Positions 9,704 through 20,224 are shown, numbered from the stretch's first letter. The stretch: DNA of 64,000 nucleotides from Prorocentrum cordatum (GCA_963575745.1 CAUYUJ010020527.1:574464-638463), one strand, 5' to 3'. Numbers and translations: made by a program. The notes: a model not told the origin generated them from the letters alone.

Positions 9704-10750
9704 CTAGCAAGGGAGAGGAGGAGGGCTGCGCTGCAGAGGTCCCGGGCCTCGTGGTGCTGCTGGAGCGGTGGCTGCCAGGTGTCCCGCGCTGCCCAGTCCT
9801 GCGCGGCCACGGCGTGCTGCTCCCAGCGGTGGTTGGGCTCCAAGCGCTGGGGTTCGCCAGGCTTCTTGGCGGCTGCCGCCACGCCTGGGGCGACACCCCC
9901 GTCCGCCTCCCGCTGGCCCAACCCCAGATCTCCGACGACATGATTTGTTCAGTCTGGGCGTTTCTCCAGGAGGAGGAGGAGGAGGAGGAGGAGGAGGAGG
10001 AGGAGGAGGAGGAGGAGGAGGAGGAGGAGGAGTCGACTTCGGCCTCTGGGGCCCGTTCGTAGGCCCTGGGGCAGTCGAGCATGGATCCGGGGCGCAAAAG
10101 CACCCCTGTGGAGGCCGTCGGGCCCTCTGAGGCCGGCCGCGCGTCGAAGAAATCAGGTCGTCGGACAGCTGGGACTGGCGCTGTGGCTGCAGGTGCTGCT
10201 CCGCTGCAGGTGGTGCCGCGTCGCTCGGGGTGGGCTCCTCGGCTTCCCCAGGCGGCACCCTCCGCTCTGCGGGGCCGTGGTCGTCTGGGCACTGCTGGGG
10301 TGCGGCCACGATCGTGGTCCCCGAGCTGCTCGGCCAATGCCGGGCCGCCGCTGCTGCCTGCCACTGCAACTGCTGATGCTGCTGGTGCTCCAAGCCGTGG
10401 CTGCGTAGCGAGGTGGTAGCTGTCGTGGCTTCCATGCTGCGCGGCGTTGAGCTGCCTTTCACAACCGCGTCCTCGGGGATGATCGTTACGTCTGTCCAAC
10501 TTCTCCTCATCGATGCATCTGACAATCGGCCGTGAACCAGCGAGCCAGTCGAGATTCGACGGCGAAACCTTCCTGACGCTGGGCTGAGTTCCATCGGGCT
10601 CGTGGGAGCGCTCTGGTGCAGCTGCCTCGGTAGAGGAGGACGAGGCCGAGGCGGATTACAAGGAACAAATATAATAAAGACCAAGATGGTGAAACTTTGG
10701 ACGGATATCATGCATGCCGCTCTTCCGTACTCGTCTCTTTCTGGTGCCAT
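9704..10750 (-). CDS. Candidate exon or gene start with low-complexity tail
   Basis: This frame has a true ATG at 10750 and 348 codons. Residues 14-30 (MISVQSFTILVFIIFVP) are hydrophobic and could be a signal anchor. Residues 53-100 are non-repetitive and protein-like, with RFRRRISTGSLV followed by SDASMRRSWTDV and IIPEDAVV. A Gln/Ala-rich stretch (about 121-150) follows, then a polyproline run made by the GGA tract at 9968-10033. An alternative reading places a splice acceptor in the pyrimidine-rich stretch near 10625, with the exon starting at about residue 45. It is better than most frames here because the first 100 residues are not repeat-derived. No family is recognised, and downstream frames could not be joined with confidence. 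Confidence 0.35.
   Translation of the reverse strand: MAPERDEYGRAACMISVQSFTILVFIIFVPCNPPRPRPPLPRQLHQSAPTSPMELSPASGRFRRRISTGSLVHGRLSDASMRRSWTDVTIIPEDAVVKGSSTPRSMEATTATTSLRSHGLEHQQHQQLQWQAAAAARHWPSSSGTTIVAAPQQCPDDHGPAERRVPPGEAEEPTPSDAAPPAAEQHLQPQRQSQLSDDLISSTRGRPQRARRPPQGCFCAPDPCSTAPGPTNGPQRPKSTPPPPPPPPPPPPPPPPPPPPPGETPRLNKSCRRRSGVGPAGGGRGCRPRRGGSRQEAWRTPALGAQPPLGAARRGRAGLGSAGHLAATAPAAPRGPGPLQRSPPPLPC
9968..10033. repeat. GGA microsatellite
   Basis: Twenty-two GGA units, purine-rich on the plus strand. Confidence 0.97.
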
Positions 10751-10759
10751 CAGACAATG

Positions 10760-11316
10760 CCAGACGCGCAGTCCAGGACTTCATTTGCCGAAACGCATCA
10801 GACTCTACCCCAAATTCTCGCTCGAAGATTTTCAGCCAGCCCCAACAGCACCCAGATCTCCTCCGGAACAGGCCAACGGGAGGCCGAAGAGAGCGGCCTC
10901 AGTCGGATTCGGCAGCGGGGGCGAGCACGAGGAGCGCACCACAGCAGGGGCCGCCGCCGCCATCGTCGTTGAGCTCGTCGAGGTCATCCTCGCCGCCGCC
11001 GCCGAGCTCATCAAGGTCGCCACCGCCGCCGCCGAGGGAGCGTGGAGGGAGATTGGAGGGGCGTCGAAGGGAGGGGGGGGGGAGAGGCGGAGAGGGAGGA
11101 TCATGCACGGATGCCTCAGGAATCGTTCCGCTGATGCCGCGTTTCCGGTGTGAGCTCGAACCCCGCCTGCAGCCCGAGGCCGCAGCACCGCGCTACAGGG
11201 GCCACATGCTCTGACGGCGCGGTCTGCACGATCTGAGCGGCTCTGTCCTCGCCATCGCTCCGCTCCTTCCTTCTGCATCGTTCCCTCATTTGCTTCGGCG
11301 CGCCCCGTCGGACTGG
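10760..11316. other. No recognisable gene
   Basis: This is GC-rich sequence with weak CGC-CGC-CGC tracts at 10950-11040. A segment at 11251-11305 resembles the start of repeat R2 (CGCCATCGCTC, CTTCCTTCTGCAT). Frames open on both strands are unconvincing. Confidence 0.5.
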
Positions 11317-11500
11317 AGGAGGAGGAGGAGGAGGAGGAGGAGGAGGAGGAGGAGGAGGAGGAGGAGGAGGAGGAGGAGGAGGAGGAGGAGGAGGAGGAGG
11401 AGGAGGAGGAGGAGGAGGAGGATGGGGGAGGAGGAGGAGGATGGGGGAGGAGGAGGAGGAGGAGGAGGAGGAGGAGGAGGAGGAGGAGGAGGAGGAGGAG
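11317..11500. repeat. GGA microsatellite, 184 bp
   Basis: Almost pure GGA, broken twice by a GGATGGGGGAGG variant near 11420 and 11440. The minus strand reads as polyserine, polyproline or polyleucine depending on frame. Confidence 0.97.
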
Positions 11501-11699
11501 GCCCCCTTGCCCCTCCCTCCGCGGCCGTTCCCCACCCCACTCCTCGGGCTCCCCTGCGCACCACTCGCTTCGCTGTGGCCCGGCGCTTGCTACGACCGGC
11601 TCGCGCGTCCGCCGAGTCCGCGACAGACAACTTCTGGTGACGAGATGGCCCCAACAAGCATGGGAGGGTGACCCTTTCGATTCGTCCGCGCTGTTTTGA

Positions 11700-12130
11700 T
11701 GAAGATGGACGCCGAGATCACCGAGGTGATGATTAGAACAATGGCGACAGTGATGAGGACGGCGACGGCTGACGATTAAGGCAACGACGACGACGGCGGC
11801 GACCGCGCTGGGGAGGCAGCGACGGCGACAACAGCGGCAACGGCGACGAAGACGGCGGCGACCGCGGCGACGACGCGGCGACGGCGACGGCGACGGCGGC
11901 GGCGACGCCCTAGATGACTCTAGAAGGCTGCCGAAGGTGCAATTTTTTTGGACGCACTTCGAGGTCACCGCGGTGATGGTGAGTCTGTCATCGGCAATGG
12001 CGAGGCCGACGATGACGGCGACGGCTGAGGACGAGAGCAACGGCGACGATGGCGACGACGGCGGCGATGGCGACGGCGACGGTGGCGACCGCAGCGGCCG
12101 TAACGGCTAGTTGGCGACGGCGGCGACGTC
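11700..12130. repeat. GGCGAC-type degenerate minisatellite
   Basis: Interleaved GAC, GGC and GGCGAC triplets and hexamers run for about 430 bp. A non-repetitive break of about 60 bp near 11910-11960 includes AATTTTTTTGGACGCACTTC. Sequence from 12135 to 12930 shows no recognisable gene. Confidence 0.85.
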
Positions 12131-12934
12131 AACGGTGGATATGACGACAAGGGCAGTGGCGATGACGTGACGACGCTCGACAATATTCTGAGCGTCGAGG
12201 GAATCTCAAAGGTTCTAAGCGCTGCGAGAAGAGTCCAGAAGAGGTTTGCTCTCGAAGCCCGAGGGTGTCGAAGGAAGGCAAAATGTCGCAGAAAGGAAAG
12301 TAAGAACCCTACCGTGGCGTATCCTAGCCCTAGGTGCACTCGCGCCGTATCTGACGGGCTACCCCTTCCACCCATCCCTTCACATTGTGCTGAATTAGGC
12401 TCTGTCCGCCGACTGGGGTGTCCTGTGGAACCTTCATTCTCCCAAGCGGCCCCATTGTGTGATTCGCAAATTCGTGAGGGGGGATTCGTACATAGGAAGA
12501 GAAAGAGGAGGACGACGAGGAGGTGGAGGATGTGTGCGGATGAGCAGGAGGACGAGGCGGATGATGAGGACGGAGGTGGAGCAGCAGGAGCATGAGGCAA
12601 GAGGATCAGGGGACGGCGGAAGAAGGGACAGGAGGGGAACGGCAACGACGAGGAAGGACTCGGATCAAGAAACGTTGCCTGCGCTGGGGCGAGAGCGCCT
12701 TTCTGAAGGATGGGCGCATAGCGCCGATTCTGAAACGTGGTCAACGCTGTAGCGGGAAAACCTCCTTTCAAGGACGGAGTACTTTTCGATCGACCGAAAC
12801 AACACATTTAAACACACCTTCTGTGTAAAAGTCAGAACGCGGACGAGTTGGGAGCAGGCTGGCGCAAAATCCAAGGAAAGAGGGTAGCACATTCCCCAAA
12901 CAGTGCTTGCACTCAAAGGTTCTGACTTCTTTTC

Positions 12935-13115
12935 GAAGGGGCCTGGCGGCCGGTCTGGCGGCCTTGTCGCCGCCGTCGCCGCTAGTCGTCTGGGCCTGAC
13001 GGCCAGTCTGGCGCCCATGTCGCCGCCATCGCCGCCCCGTCGCCGCCTCGTCGCCGCCCGTCGTCTGGGCCTGTCTGGAGCTCTGGCCGCCATGTCGCCG
13101 CCGTCGCCGCCGCCC
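12935..13115. repeat. Local duplication of a CTGGCGGCC/GTCGCCGCC segment
   Basis: A segment with GTCTGGCG, TGTCGCCGCCGTCGCCGC and TCGTCTGGGCCTG occurs at about 12950-13000 and again, with insertions, at 13005-13110. Confidence 0.7.
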
Positions 13116-13144
13116 CGCCCTAGATTCTCCTTTCTGAAAGACTA

Positions 13145-13295
13145 ATAGATTCTACCCCCCCCCCCCCGGACTTATCGGTTACCCCGCGCGTGCTGTAAAT
13201 TACATATGATTCTGACCACATGTCCATCCTAAATATGAATTCATACCATCCCAGCCAGGCCGGGTTCCCCCCCCCTGCGGTTCCCTTGTAAAAAA
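13145..13295 (+). repeat. Dispersed repeat R3, copy 1
   Basis: This copy shares with 14640-14775 and 15905-16055 the order GATTATCGGTACCCC (here TTATCGGTTACCCCG), ACATGTGATTCTG, TGTCCATCCTAAATATGAAT and TCGTACCAT-type segments, ending near CCCTGC. A long C-tract lies at its left end. Confidence 0.85.
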
Positions 13296-13339
13296 CACTA
13301 TGCGGTGACATTTTTTGTTATAACATAGCACTTTTTCGT

Positions 13340-13805
13340 GAATCCCTTGCAACAATGGGACGAAGTGCACACGCGCGCGTCGTCGCGCGCGCATGCCGAA
13401 ATCCTTCAAAAACCTTCGGTGCCGGAAGGATTTCGCAATCGAGTTTCCGAAAAACATACAACAACACATGGTTTCGCAACACTGATTTGCTAAAAAAACT
13501 TCCGCGTGAGGTCTTGCGAAATCTTAAGAAAACCATAGGTTTTCCAAGATTTTCACAAAATGCTACCAAACGGGCTTCGCGCGCGCGCATGTCGAAATCG
13601 GTCGAACGCCCTTGCGCGTGTGCCGTCGCGAGAATCCTCTGCAAAAAATGGGACGAAGTGCAGACGCGCGCGTCGTTGCGGGCGTATGCCGAAATCCTTC
13701 AAAAACCATCGGTTTCAGAAGGATTTCAAAATCGTGCGTCCAAAAAACCTACAAGAACCCAAGGTTTCGCAACACGGATTTTCAACAAAAGCGTGCGCGC
13801 GCGCT
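13340..13805. repeat. 290-bp satellite, first block
   Basis: The unit starts near GGGACGAAGTGCACACGCGC and contains TGCCGAAATCCTTCAAAAAC, ACAACACATGGTTTCGCAAC and CATGTCGAAATCGGTCG. Starts at 13354 and 13646 give a 292-bp period. The second unit is cut at about 13805 by a GTC triplet tract. It is AT-richer than its surroundings, with GCGCGC clusters. Confidence 0.88.
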
Positions 13806-14470
13806 CTTGCGTCGTCGTCGTCGTCGTCCTCCCTCCTCCTTCGTCGTCGTCGTCGTCGCCGCCGTCGTCGTCTTCTGTCTTTCCTCGTCGTCGTTGTCGT
13901 CGTCTTGGCGTCGTCGTCGTTTCCGTCGTCGTTGTCGCCGTGGTCGTCCTTCCTCCCTCGTTGTCTTCGTCGGCGTCTCGTCGTTGTCCCTCCTATTTCG
14001 TCGCGTCGTCGTCGTCGTCGTCGTCGTGGTCTTCACTCCTCCCTCGTCGTTATCCTCCTCCCTCGTCGTCGTCGTCCGTCGTCGGCGTCTCGTCGTCGTC
14101 CTTTCATTTCGTCGCCGTCGTCGTCGTCTTCGTCGTCGTTGTCATCGTCGTCGTCTTCCCTCCTCCCTCGTCGTTGTCGTCGTCGGCGTCGCCGTCCTTC
14201 CTCCTTCTTCGTCGTTGGCGTCGTCGCCGTCTTCCCTCCTCCATCGTCGTTGTCGTCGTTGTCGCCGTCGTCGTTTTTTCTCCTCCCTCGTCGTCGTCTC
14301 CGTTGGCGACGTCGTCGTCGTCTTCGTCGTCGTCGTCGGCGTCGTTGTCGTCGTCGTCGGTGTCGTCGTCGTTGTCGCCGTCGAAAACATTGGAGACGTC
14401 GTCGGTGTCGTCGCAGTCGCTGTCGGCGGCGCCGTCGTCGTCGATGTCGCTGTGGTCGTCGGCATCGGTG
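13806..14470. repeat. GTC/TCG triplet tract, 660 bp
   Basis: Degenerate GTCGTC units mixed with CCTCCCTCCTC and TTCC breaks. It separates the two blocks of the 290-bp satellite. Long frames in it (Val/Ser/Arg runs, Thr/Asp runs on the minus strand) are repeat translations. Confidence 0.95.
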
Positions 14471-14519
14471 TCGTGGCCAATTGCCATGTGGTACCTACCG
14501 TCACGGTCTTGTCTGAAGA

Positions 14520-14775
14520 GGTCTTGCGACCAAGTTGCGGGTGGGAGGGTGGGATGTTTGCACAAGCAGTGGAGAGGACAGCTTCAAGACGGTCAAGATT
14601 AATTGCAAAACGTAGATTCTCGTTTCTTACAATGAATTAACTTCACCCCCCAAGATTATTCGCCCCCCTTTTCCGTATAACAGTTGATTCCGCCCCATCG
14701 TCCATCCTAAACATGAATTCGTACCATCACAAGCAGCCGGTATCGTCATACCCTGTCATCCTCTGCAACAAATCG
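14520..14775 (+). repeat. Dispersed repeat R3, copy 2 (extended)
   Basis: It begins with AAGTTGCGGGTGGGAGGGTG and GGATGTTTGCA, then GAATTAACTTCACC, CCGTATAACAGTTGATTC, CATCGTCCATCCTAAACATG and AAGCAGCCGGTATCG. The same blocks occur in the same order at 15820-16055. Confidence 0.88.
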
Positions 14776-14829
14776 TATGCGCGCGCACACGTTTGCACAC
14801 CATCATCATTTTCAATAACCCCATGTAAA

Positions 14830-15480
14830 CAGATGCGACGAAGTGCGTACGCGCGCGTCGTCGCGCGCATGCCGGAATCCTTCAAAAACTTTTGGTCTTG
14901 CAAACGGTTCCAAACCGAATGCCAAAACCACAAATAACAACACATGTGTTCGCAACAACAATTTTCAAAAAAGCTTGCGCGCGCGCTCTTGCACTCGTTT
15001 TGAAGCCATATTTTTCAACTGGCTCAGACACTGCTACCGTGCGGGCTTCATGCGCGCATGTCGAAATCGTTCGGACGCCCTTGCGCGCGTGCTGTCGCAA
15101 GAATCATTTGCAACATATGAGACGAAGTGCACACGCGCGCGTCGTCGCGCGCACATGCCAAAATCGTTCGGAAAGTTCCGGTTTTGCACGGGGTTCAAAA
15201 CCGAGTGTCTTGAAATCAAATAAAACATATCGTTTCGCAGCGTCAGTTTGCAACACAACCTGGGCTCGAGCTCTTGCGAATTCTTAACACAAGTCATCGT
15301 TTTTGTTCCAATATTGTTTCATGGAGTTCTGCCAAACGGGCCTCTCGCGCCGCATGCTGAAATCATTCGCACGCGCTTGTGCGCGTGGGGGGGGGGAGGG
15401 GCACGATCCGTGTCAATAATTCCATGCGGGCCACTCTCGCGCGTCGGCCGCGCGCGCATGTCGAATTCCTTCCAAAATTA
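14830..15480. repeat. 290-bp satellite, second block
   Basis: Units start at 14834 (GCGACGAAGTGCGTACGCGC) and 15119 (GAGACGAAGTGCACACGCGC), a 285-bp step, and a third, weaker unit starts near 15405. The internal blocks match those at 13354-13800. Confidence 0.85.
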
Positions 15481-15815
15481 TCATCGCCGACGCGAGGACG
15501 CCGTCATCGTCGCCAGCGTGATCAGCATCGGCGCCATCACTGGCCGTGCCGCCGTCGTTGTCAATATCTTCGCCAACCAACATCGCTACTATCATCATCG
15601 TGCCAACCGTTGTCGACGTTGCCATGGTACTGCGCCCGCCAACGTCGCCGACTCGCACTGAAGTGCCTGCTGGGATGCGCCCAGCGGTGAGCGCCACCGC
15701 GGCCGCGACGGTCGCGCCGAACTAGCTGGCCGCTGCGCGCGCGTGCTTGGGTAGGCGCGGCCGCCGAGATGCACCAGCCAACACCAAGCACTCATCGCAA
15801 TCGCCGCCGCATGGG
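15481..15815. other. No recognisable gene
   Basis: GC-rich sequence with scattered CATCGTCGCC triplets and no protein-like frame that I trust. Confidence 0.5.
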
Positions 15816-15819
15816 TTTT

Positions 15820-16055
15820 GCAATCCAAGTTGCGGGTGGGTGGGTGGAATGTTTGCAAAAGCGCGGCATGTGTAAACTCGTTTGTAAAAACAAACCCCAA
15901 AAGGAATTAGCTTCGACCACCCACTTCCGGGATTATCGGTACCCCTTTCCGTATTGCAATTTACATGTGATTCTGCCCCATTGTCCATCCTGAACATGAG
16001 CTCGTACTATTCTAAGCAGGCCGGTATCGACGGAACCCGCCATCCCCTGCAACAT
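15820..16055 (+). repeat. Dispersed repeat R3, copy 3
   Basis: It matches 14520-14775 from AAGTTGCGGGTGGGTGGG through GAATTAGCTTCGACCACC, TTATCGGTACCCC, CATTGTCCATCCTGAACATG and AAGCAGGCCGGTATCG to CCCTGCAAC. The 3' end runs straight into an ATGT microsatellite. Confidence 0.9.
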
Positions 16056-16222
16056 ATATGTATGTATGTATACATGCATGCATGCATGCATGTATGTATG
16101 TATGTATGTATGCATGCATGTATGTATGTATGTATGCATGCATGTATGTATGTATGTATGTATGTATGTGTGTATGTATGTATATATGTATGTATGCATG
16201 TATGTATGTATGTATGTATGTA
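16046..16222. repeat. ATGT/ATGC tetranucleotide microsatellite
   Basis: About 44 units of ATGT with interspersed ATGC and ATAT. It is attached to the end of repeat R3. Confidence 0.97.
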
Positions 16223-16248
16223 ATGTATTCCTCTTCTTATATTTGTGC

Positions 16249-17222
16249 AAGCCCAGGCGGGCCCCCCCCCTCTCCTCGCCCAAACCAGACTCCCGGGATC
16301 TGGGGCTTTGGGCCCCCCGGACGGGCCTCGAAGCGGCCCCCCAGGCCTCGCAAGGCGTTTTGCCAAGCCTTCCCAGCGCGCCTAGGGCGATCAGGGGGGT
16401 CATCGGAGACGTCCCGTACGTCGACGAAATGTTGCACCACTTTTGCCGCGCATTGTCAGCTGTTTTGCATTGCTCCTCCCCCCCCCTCCCCCTGATCTTA
16501 ATATTGGGCACATGGCAAAGGTCCCTTGGCGCCCCCCTCAGGGCTCGCGACAGAATGTTGCACCACCGAGCCGTTTCGATGAACCCGGGACCGCAGCCAA
16601 TGTTAAGATTGGGGGGAGGGGGGGGGTGGAAGCGAACGTCCATTGCAAAATCGGCTTGCTTTCTTGACAACAACAGGTGGTGCAACATTTTGTCGATGTA
16701 CCGTCCCAGAGACCCCCAAGACAGCGCAAGAGCGCTCCAAGAGTGACCGACGTGACCTCGAAGAGGCCTCCAAGAGCACCCCCAAGAAGGCCCCAAGCGG
16801 CAAAAATCATTGGTTTTCTGAAGGATTTTGGTGAATTTTGGGGTTCTCCTCTTTTCGGCTTCCGACGCTCCAAGGCGGTCTTCTGGGCGTCCGAAGCCGC
16901 CTGGGAGGCTCCGAAATCGCCCCGCAAACATCCGAAAGGGCTTCCAGGCAGTCCGAGAGAGCCCCAAAACGGCACAACACGGGTCCAACGTGGCCCTCAG
17001 ACAACCCCATGGCGGCCCAAAATGGCCCCAAGACACCTTCCGAAGCATTCCAAATCGTGACCCGGTCGTTCAGGGAGACCGCGGTTGGAGGCAGGATTGC
17101 CCGAGGAAGGCCCCAGAGCCCCCCAGAATGCGCCCAGGAGGCCTCCAGAAGGCCTTAATAATGCCCGAAACAACTTTTGTTAGGCCCCCATAGGCTCTCC
17201 AAGGAGGAGCCTCCGCAAAAAA
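16249..17222 (+). repeat. Dispersed repeat R4, copy 1
   Basis: It starts with AAGCCCAGGCGGGCCCCCC and CCAGACTCCCGGGATCTGGGGCTTTGGG. It ends with a long degenerate minisatellite of CCCCCAAGAGGC-like 11-12-bp units and the terminal block GAGCCTCCGCAAAAAAG. The same start and end blocks bracket 50262-51003. A foldback segment (16413-16707) is present in this copy and absent from the other, so it is a likely insertion. Confidence 0.82.
16413..16707. mobile_element. Foldback element inside R4
   Basis: GACGTCCCGTACGTCGACG and AAATGTTGCACCAC at the left pair with the reverse complement of GTGGTGCAACATTT and TGTCGATGTACCGTCCC at 16677-16712. A second inner pair is the C-tract plus TGATCTTAATATTGGG (about 16475-16508) against CCAATGTTAAGATTGGGG (about 16600-16620). 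Arms are roughly 100 bp each around a loop of about 90 bp. It has no coding capacity. Confidence 0.75.
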
Positions 17223-17239
17223 GAGCTCAGGAGGATGGG

Positions 17240-17475
17240 GAGAACGCGCATGGTATGGCAAAAATGAGGAACAAGAAGCATGAGGGAAGGATGACGAACG
17301 ACATGCTTATAGCGGCGATGCTGGAAAAGGCAACAAAGAGTTATCGCTACATTGTCGACTTGACCTTCCTGCTATTCCGCCTGCGCGCCCAAACTTCAAG
17401 GACCAAGCTGCATGGCGCGAAGCGTCGCTGCAGTCTTGTGCGCACATTTTTATATCCTATATATATATATATAAA
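17240..17475 (+). repeat. Dispersed repeat R5, copy 1
   Basis: It shares AAACTTCAAGGACCAAGCTG, GCATGGCGCGAAGCG, CGCAGTC and CTTGTG with 51730-51925. Both copies end in a TATATA tract. Confidence 0.8.
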
Positions 17476-17479
17476 TGTA

Positions 17480-17824
17480 TTCTGTCATACGGCTTCAATA
17501 CCTCACTGCATCCACATAAGGATACACTGGCACCGCAGAGCCCGACACATCATGTCCGAAACATCTTGTGTGAGGGCTAATGCTCTGGAGCGGGGTGCGA
17601 GGCCAGATCCCCCTCGCACCTAGCCCGACTGTGGGCAGGCGGGGAGGCCAAGGCGCAGGGGCAGTTTCAGGGTTGTCCTGCCCGCCGCGCCTGCTCGCGC
17701 ATCGAAATCCTTTGGCGAAGAGCATCGAACCTGGCCGTGTACTCTGGGGTCTCAGGCGGAGCCGCTGAGCGATTTGACCCTGCACTGTTGTCTACTGCTC
17801 CCTGAGCTGATACGCGCCGGTTTC
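17480..17824. other. No recognisable gene
   Basis: Mixed sequence with no conserved frame or obvious repeat. Confidence 0.5.
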
Positions 17825-19205
17825 AGGGTGGGGGAAACGCATGCGAGAGTAGCCACTGGGGCCTTCAGTGGAGCTCCCTATGGGGCCACGAAGCGCTGCC
17901 AGGGTGGGGGAAACGCATGCGAGAGCAGCCTCTGGGGCCTTCGGTGGAGCTCCCTATGGGGCCGCGAAGCGCTGCCAGGGTGGGGGAAACGCATGCGAGA
18001 GTAGCCTCTGGGGCCTTCGGTGGAGCTCCCTATGGGGCCACGAAGCGCTGCCAGGGTGGGGGAAACGCATGCAAGAGTAGCCTCTGGGGCATTCGGTGGA
18101 GCTCCCTATGGGGCCACGAAGCGCTGCCGTGGGTGGGGGAAACGCATGCGAGAGCAGCCGCTGGGGCCTTCGGTGGAGCTCCCTATGGGGCCACGAAGCG
18201 CTGCCCAGGGGGGGGGAAACGCATGCGAGAGCAGCCTCTGGGGCCTTCGGTGGAGCTCCCTATGGGGCCACGAAGCGCTGCCAGGGTGGGGGAAACGCAT
18301 GCGAGAGCAGCCACTGGGGCTTCGGTGGAGCTCCCTATGGGGCACGAAACGCTGCCCAGGGTGGGGGAACGCATGCGAGAGCCACTGGGGCCTTCGGTGG
18401 AGCTCCCTATGGGGCCACGAAGCGCTGCCCTGGGTGGGGGAACGCATGCGAGAGCAGCCACTGGGGCCTTCGGTGGAGCTCCTCTGCCCAGGGTGGGGGG
18501 CATGCGAAACGGGGCCACGAAGCGCTGCCAGGGTGGGGGAAACGCATGCGAGGGTAGCCTCTGGGGCCTTCGGTGGAGCTCCCTATGGGGCCACGAAGCG
18601 CTGCCCTGGGTGGGGGGAACGCATGCGAGAGCAGCCACTGGGGGTGGAGCTCCCTATGGGGCCCGCTGCCCAGGGTGGGGGAAACGCATGCGAGAGCAGC
18701 CACTGGGGCCTTCTGGAGCTCCCTATGGGCCACGAAACGCTGCCAGGGTGGGGGAAACGCATGCGAGAGCAGCCACTGGGGCCTTCGGTGGAGCTCCCTA
18801 TGGGGCCACGAAGCGCTGCCCAGGGTGGGGGAAACGCATGCGAGAGCAGCCACTGGGGCCTTCGGTGGAGCTCCCTATGGGGCCACGAAGCGCTGCCCTG
18901 GGTGGGGGAAACGCATGCGAGAGCAGCCACTGGGGCCTTCGGTGGAGCTCCCTATGGGGCCACGAAGCGCTGCCCAGGGTGGGGGAAACGCATGCGAGAG
19001 CAGCCTCTGGGGCGTGGAGCTCCCTATGGGGCCACGAAGCGCTGCCCAGGGTGGGGGAAACGCATGCGAGAGCAGCCACTGGGGCCTTCGGTGGAGCTCC
19101 CTATGGGGCCACGAAGCGCTGCCCAGGGCGGGGGAAACGCATGCGAGAGCAACCACTGGGGCCTTCGGTGGAGCTCCCTATGGGGCCACGAAACGTGTGA
19201 GAGGT
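17825..19205 (+). repeat. 77-bp tandem array, about 18 copies
   Basis: The unit is GCCAGGGTGGGGGAAACGC, ATGCGAGAGCAGCC, TCTGGGGCCTTCGGTGGAGC, TCCCTATGGGGCCACGAAGC. Most copies are 76-77 bp, and several have small deletions. It is a shorter variant of the unit of about 90 bp in composite family K. Long frames on both strands are repeat translations. Confidence 0.96.
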
Positions 19206-19305
19206 GTGCCGAGAGCAAAGGCAAGGAGGGGGGGGAGGAGGAAGGAGGAGACGCGGGGCGCTGTCTCTTCAAAACGAGGATCCAACACCACAGGATGGTT
19301 GGGAA
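17825..19305 (+). mobile_element. Composite element family K, member A (3' end only)
   Basis: After the 77-bp array come CGAAACGTGTGAGAGGTGTG, a purine-rich tract (19215-19250) and the conserved terminal block with CGCGGGGCGCTGTCTCTTC, AAAACGAGGATCCAACACCA and CAGGATGGTTGGGAA. The usual 5' terminal block is not found at the left side. Confidence 0.8.
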
Positions 19306-19721
19306 TAGGCAGCGAAGCGGCGCCCCAAGAAGCCGGATGGTGCTGTAGACGACCCCCCGGGTAGCCTCAGACGGGAACAGTTAACTGCCGGAGGCTGCTG
19401 CTCGGTACAGAATGCCCGAAACTCAGATGGGAGGCGAGAAAGAACGTGAGGACGCTGGATGTAAACGAATGAGTTCGGGAAGGCGGACATGCCAAAAGGA
19501 GCTCCGGGAGGCTTCCGGACATCCGCAGGCCCCAAGAGGGCCCAGGAGGGCTCAAGACGCCTCAAAGTGGCCCCGAAGGTGCTCCCGAGAGGCCCCTAAG
19601 ATGGCTTTCAACGGAGTCCCCGGACCATATGAGTGCCACACTGGCGGGGAAACTTCCCAGAAGAGGGTCCGCCATGGTTCCCGCTCTGCGGGCCCACTGG
19701 CCCACCCTACCCTCACCCACC

Positions 19722-19880
19722 TTTAGGTCGGGCATGTCCTCTTACAGGCGGATTTTGGAAGAATCATGAAGCATAACCAACAAATAATCAACAATCGCCC
19801 GGCAATTATACAAAACCGTCACCAAACAATTTTTGCCTATTTTTGACTATTCCTCCTGTAGAGGGACATGCCCCGGCCGG
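19722..19880. mobile_element. Small inverted-repeat element T1, copy 1
   Basis: The left end TTTAGGTCGGGCATGTCC TCTTACAGGCGGA pairs with the right end TCCTCCTGTAGAGGGACATG CCCCGGCC. The interior is AT-rich and contrasts with the GC-rich surroundings. See 33906-34080 for the best-preserved copy. Confidence 0.88.
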
Positions 19881-20074
19881 TCGGGTCTGGCCGTGCTCCC
19901 CCCTGCCTTTGGCGCAGTTGCAGCAGCTCGCCGCTGGTGATGGAGAAGGCCTGCGCCGCGTGCACGGTGGCCCGCAGCTTGGCACGCCCGCGCGCGACCT
20001 CCGCGCGCCGCGCTGCTGCAAGGCCAGCAATCGTCATTCTATGGTCGATGTGTGGGTGCGTTCTCGGCCGAGAG

Positions 20075-20196
20075 GAGGAGGAGGAGGAGGAGGAGGAGGA
20101 GGAGGAGGAGGAGGAGGAGGAGGAGGAGGAGGCGGAGGAGGAGGAGGAGGAGGAGGAGGAGGAGGAGGAGGAGGAGGAGGAGGAGGAGGAGGAGGC
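20075..20196. repeat. GGA microsatellite
   Basis: About 40 GGA units with a single GGC interruption. Confidence 0.97.
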
Positions 20197-20224
20197 CCAC
20201 AGGTCCGATAGGAGGGGCATGCGG

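Noticed and set aside
10832-12040. 402-codon minus-strand frame with polyserine
   Set aside because: It is dominated by the GGA tract at 11317-11500 and the GGCGAC minisatellite; no protein-like core remains.
15180-15205. GGTTCAAAACC, tRNA T-arm-like
   Set aside because: No acceptor, D or anticodon arms can be folded around it; it lies inside the 290-bp satellite.
17917-19348. Two frames above 420 codons on the plus strand
   Set aside because: They are translations of the 77-bp array in two phases; the minus strand is open too, and no frame is favoured.
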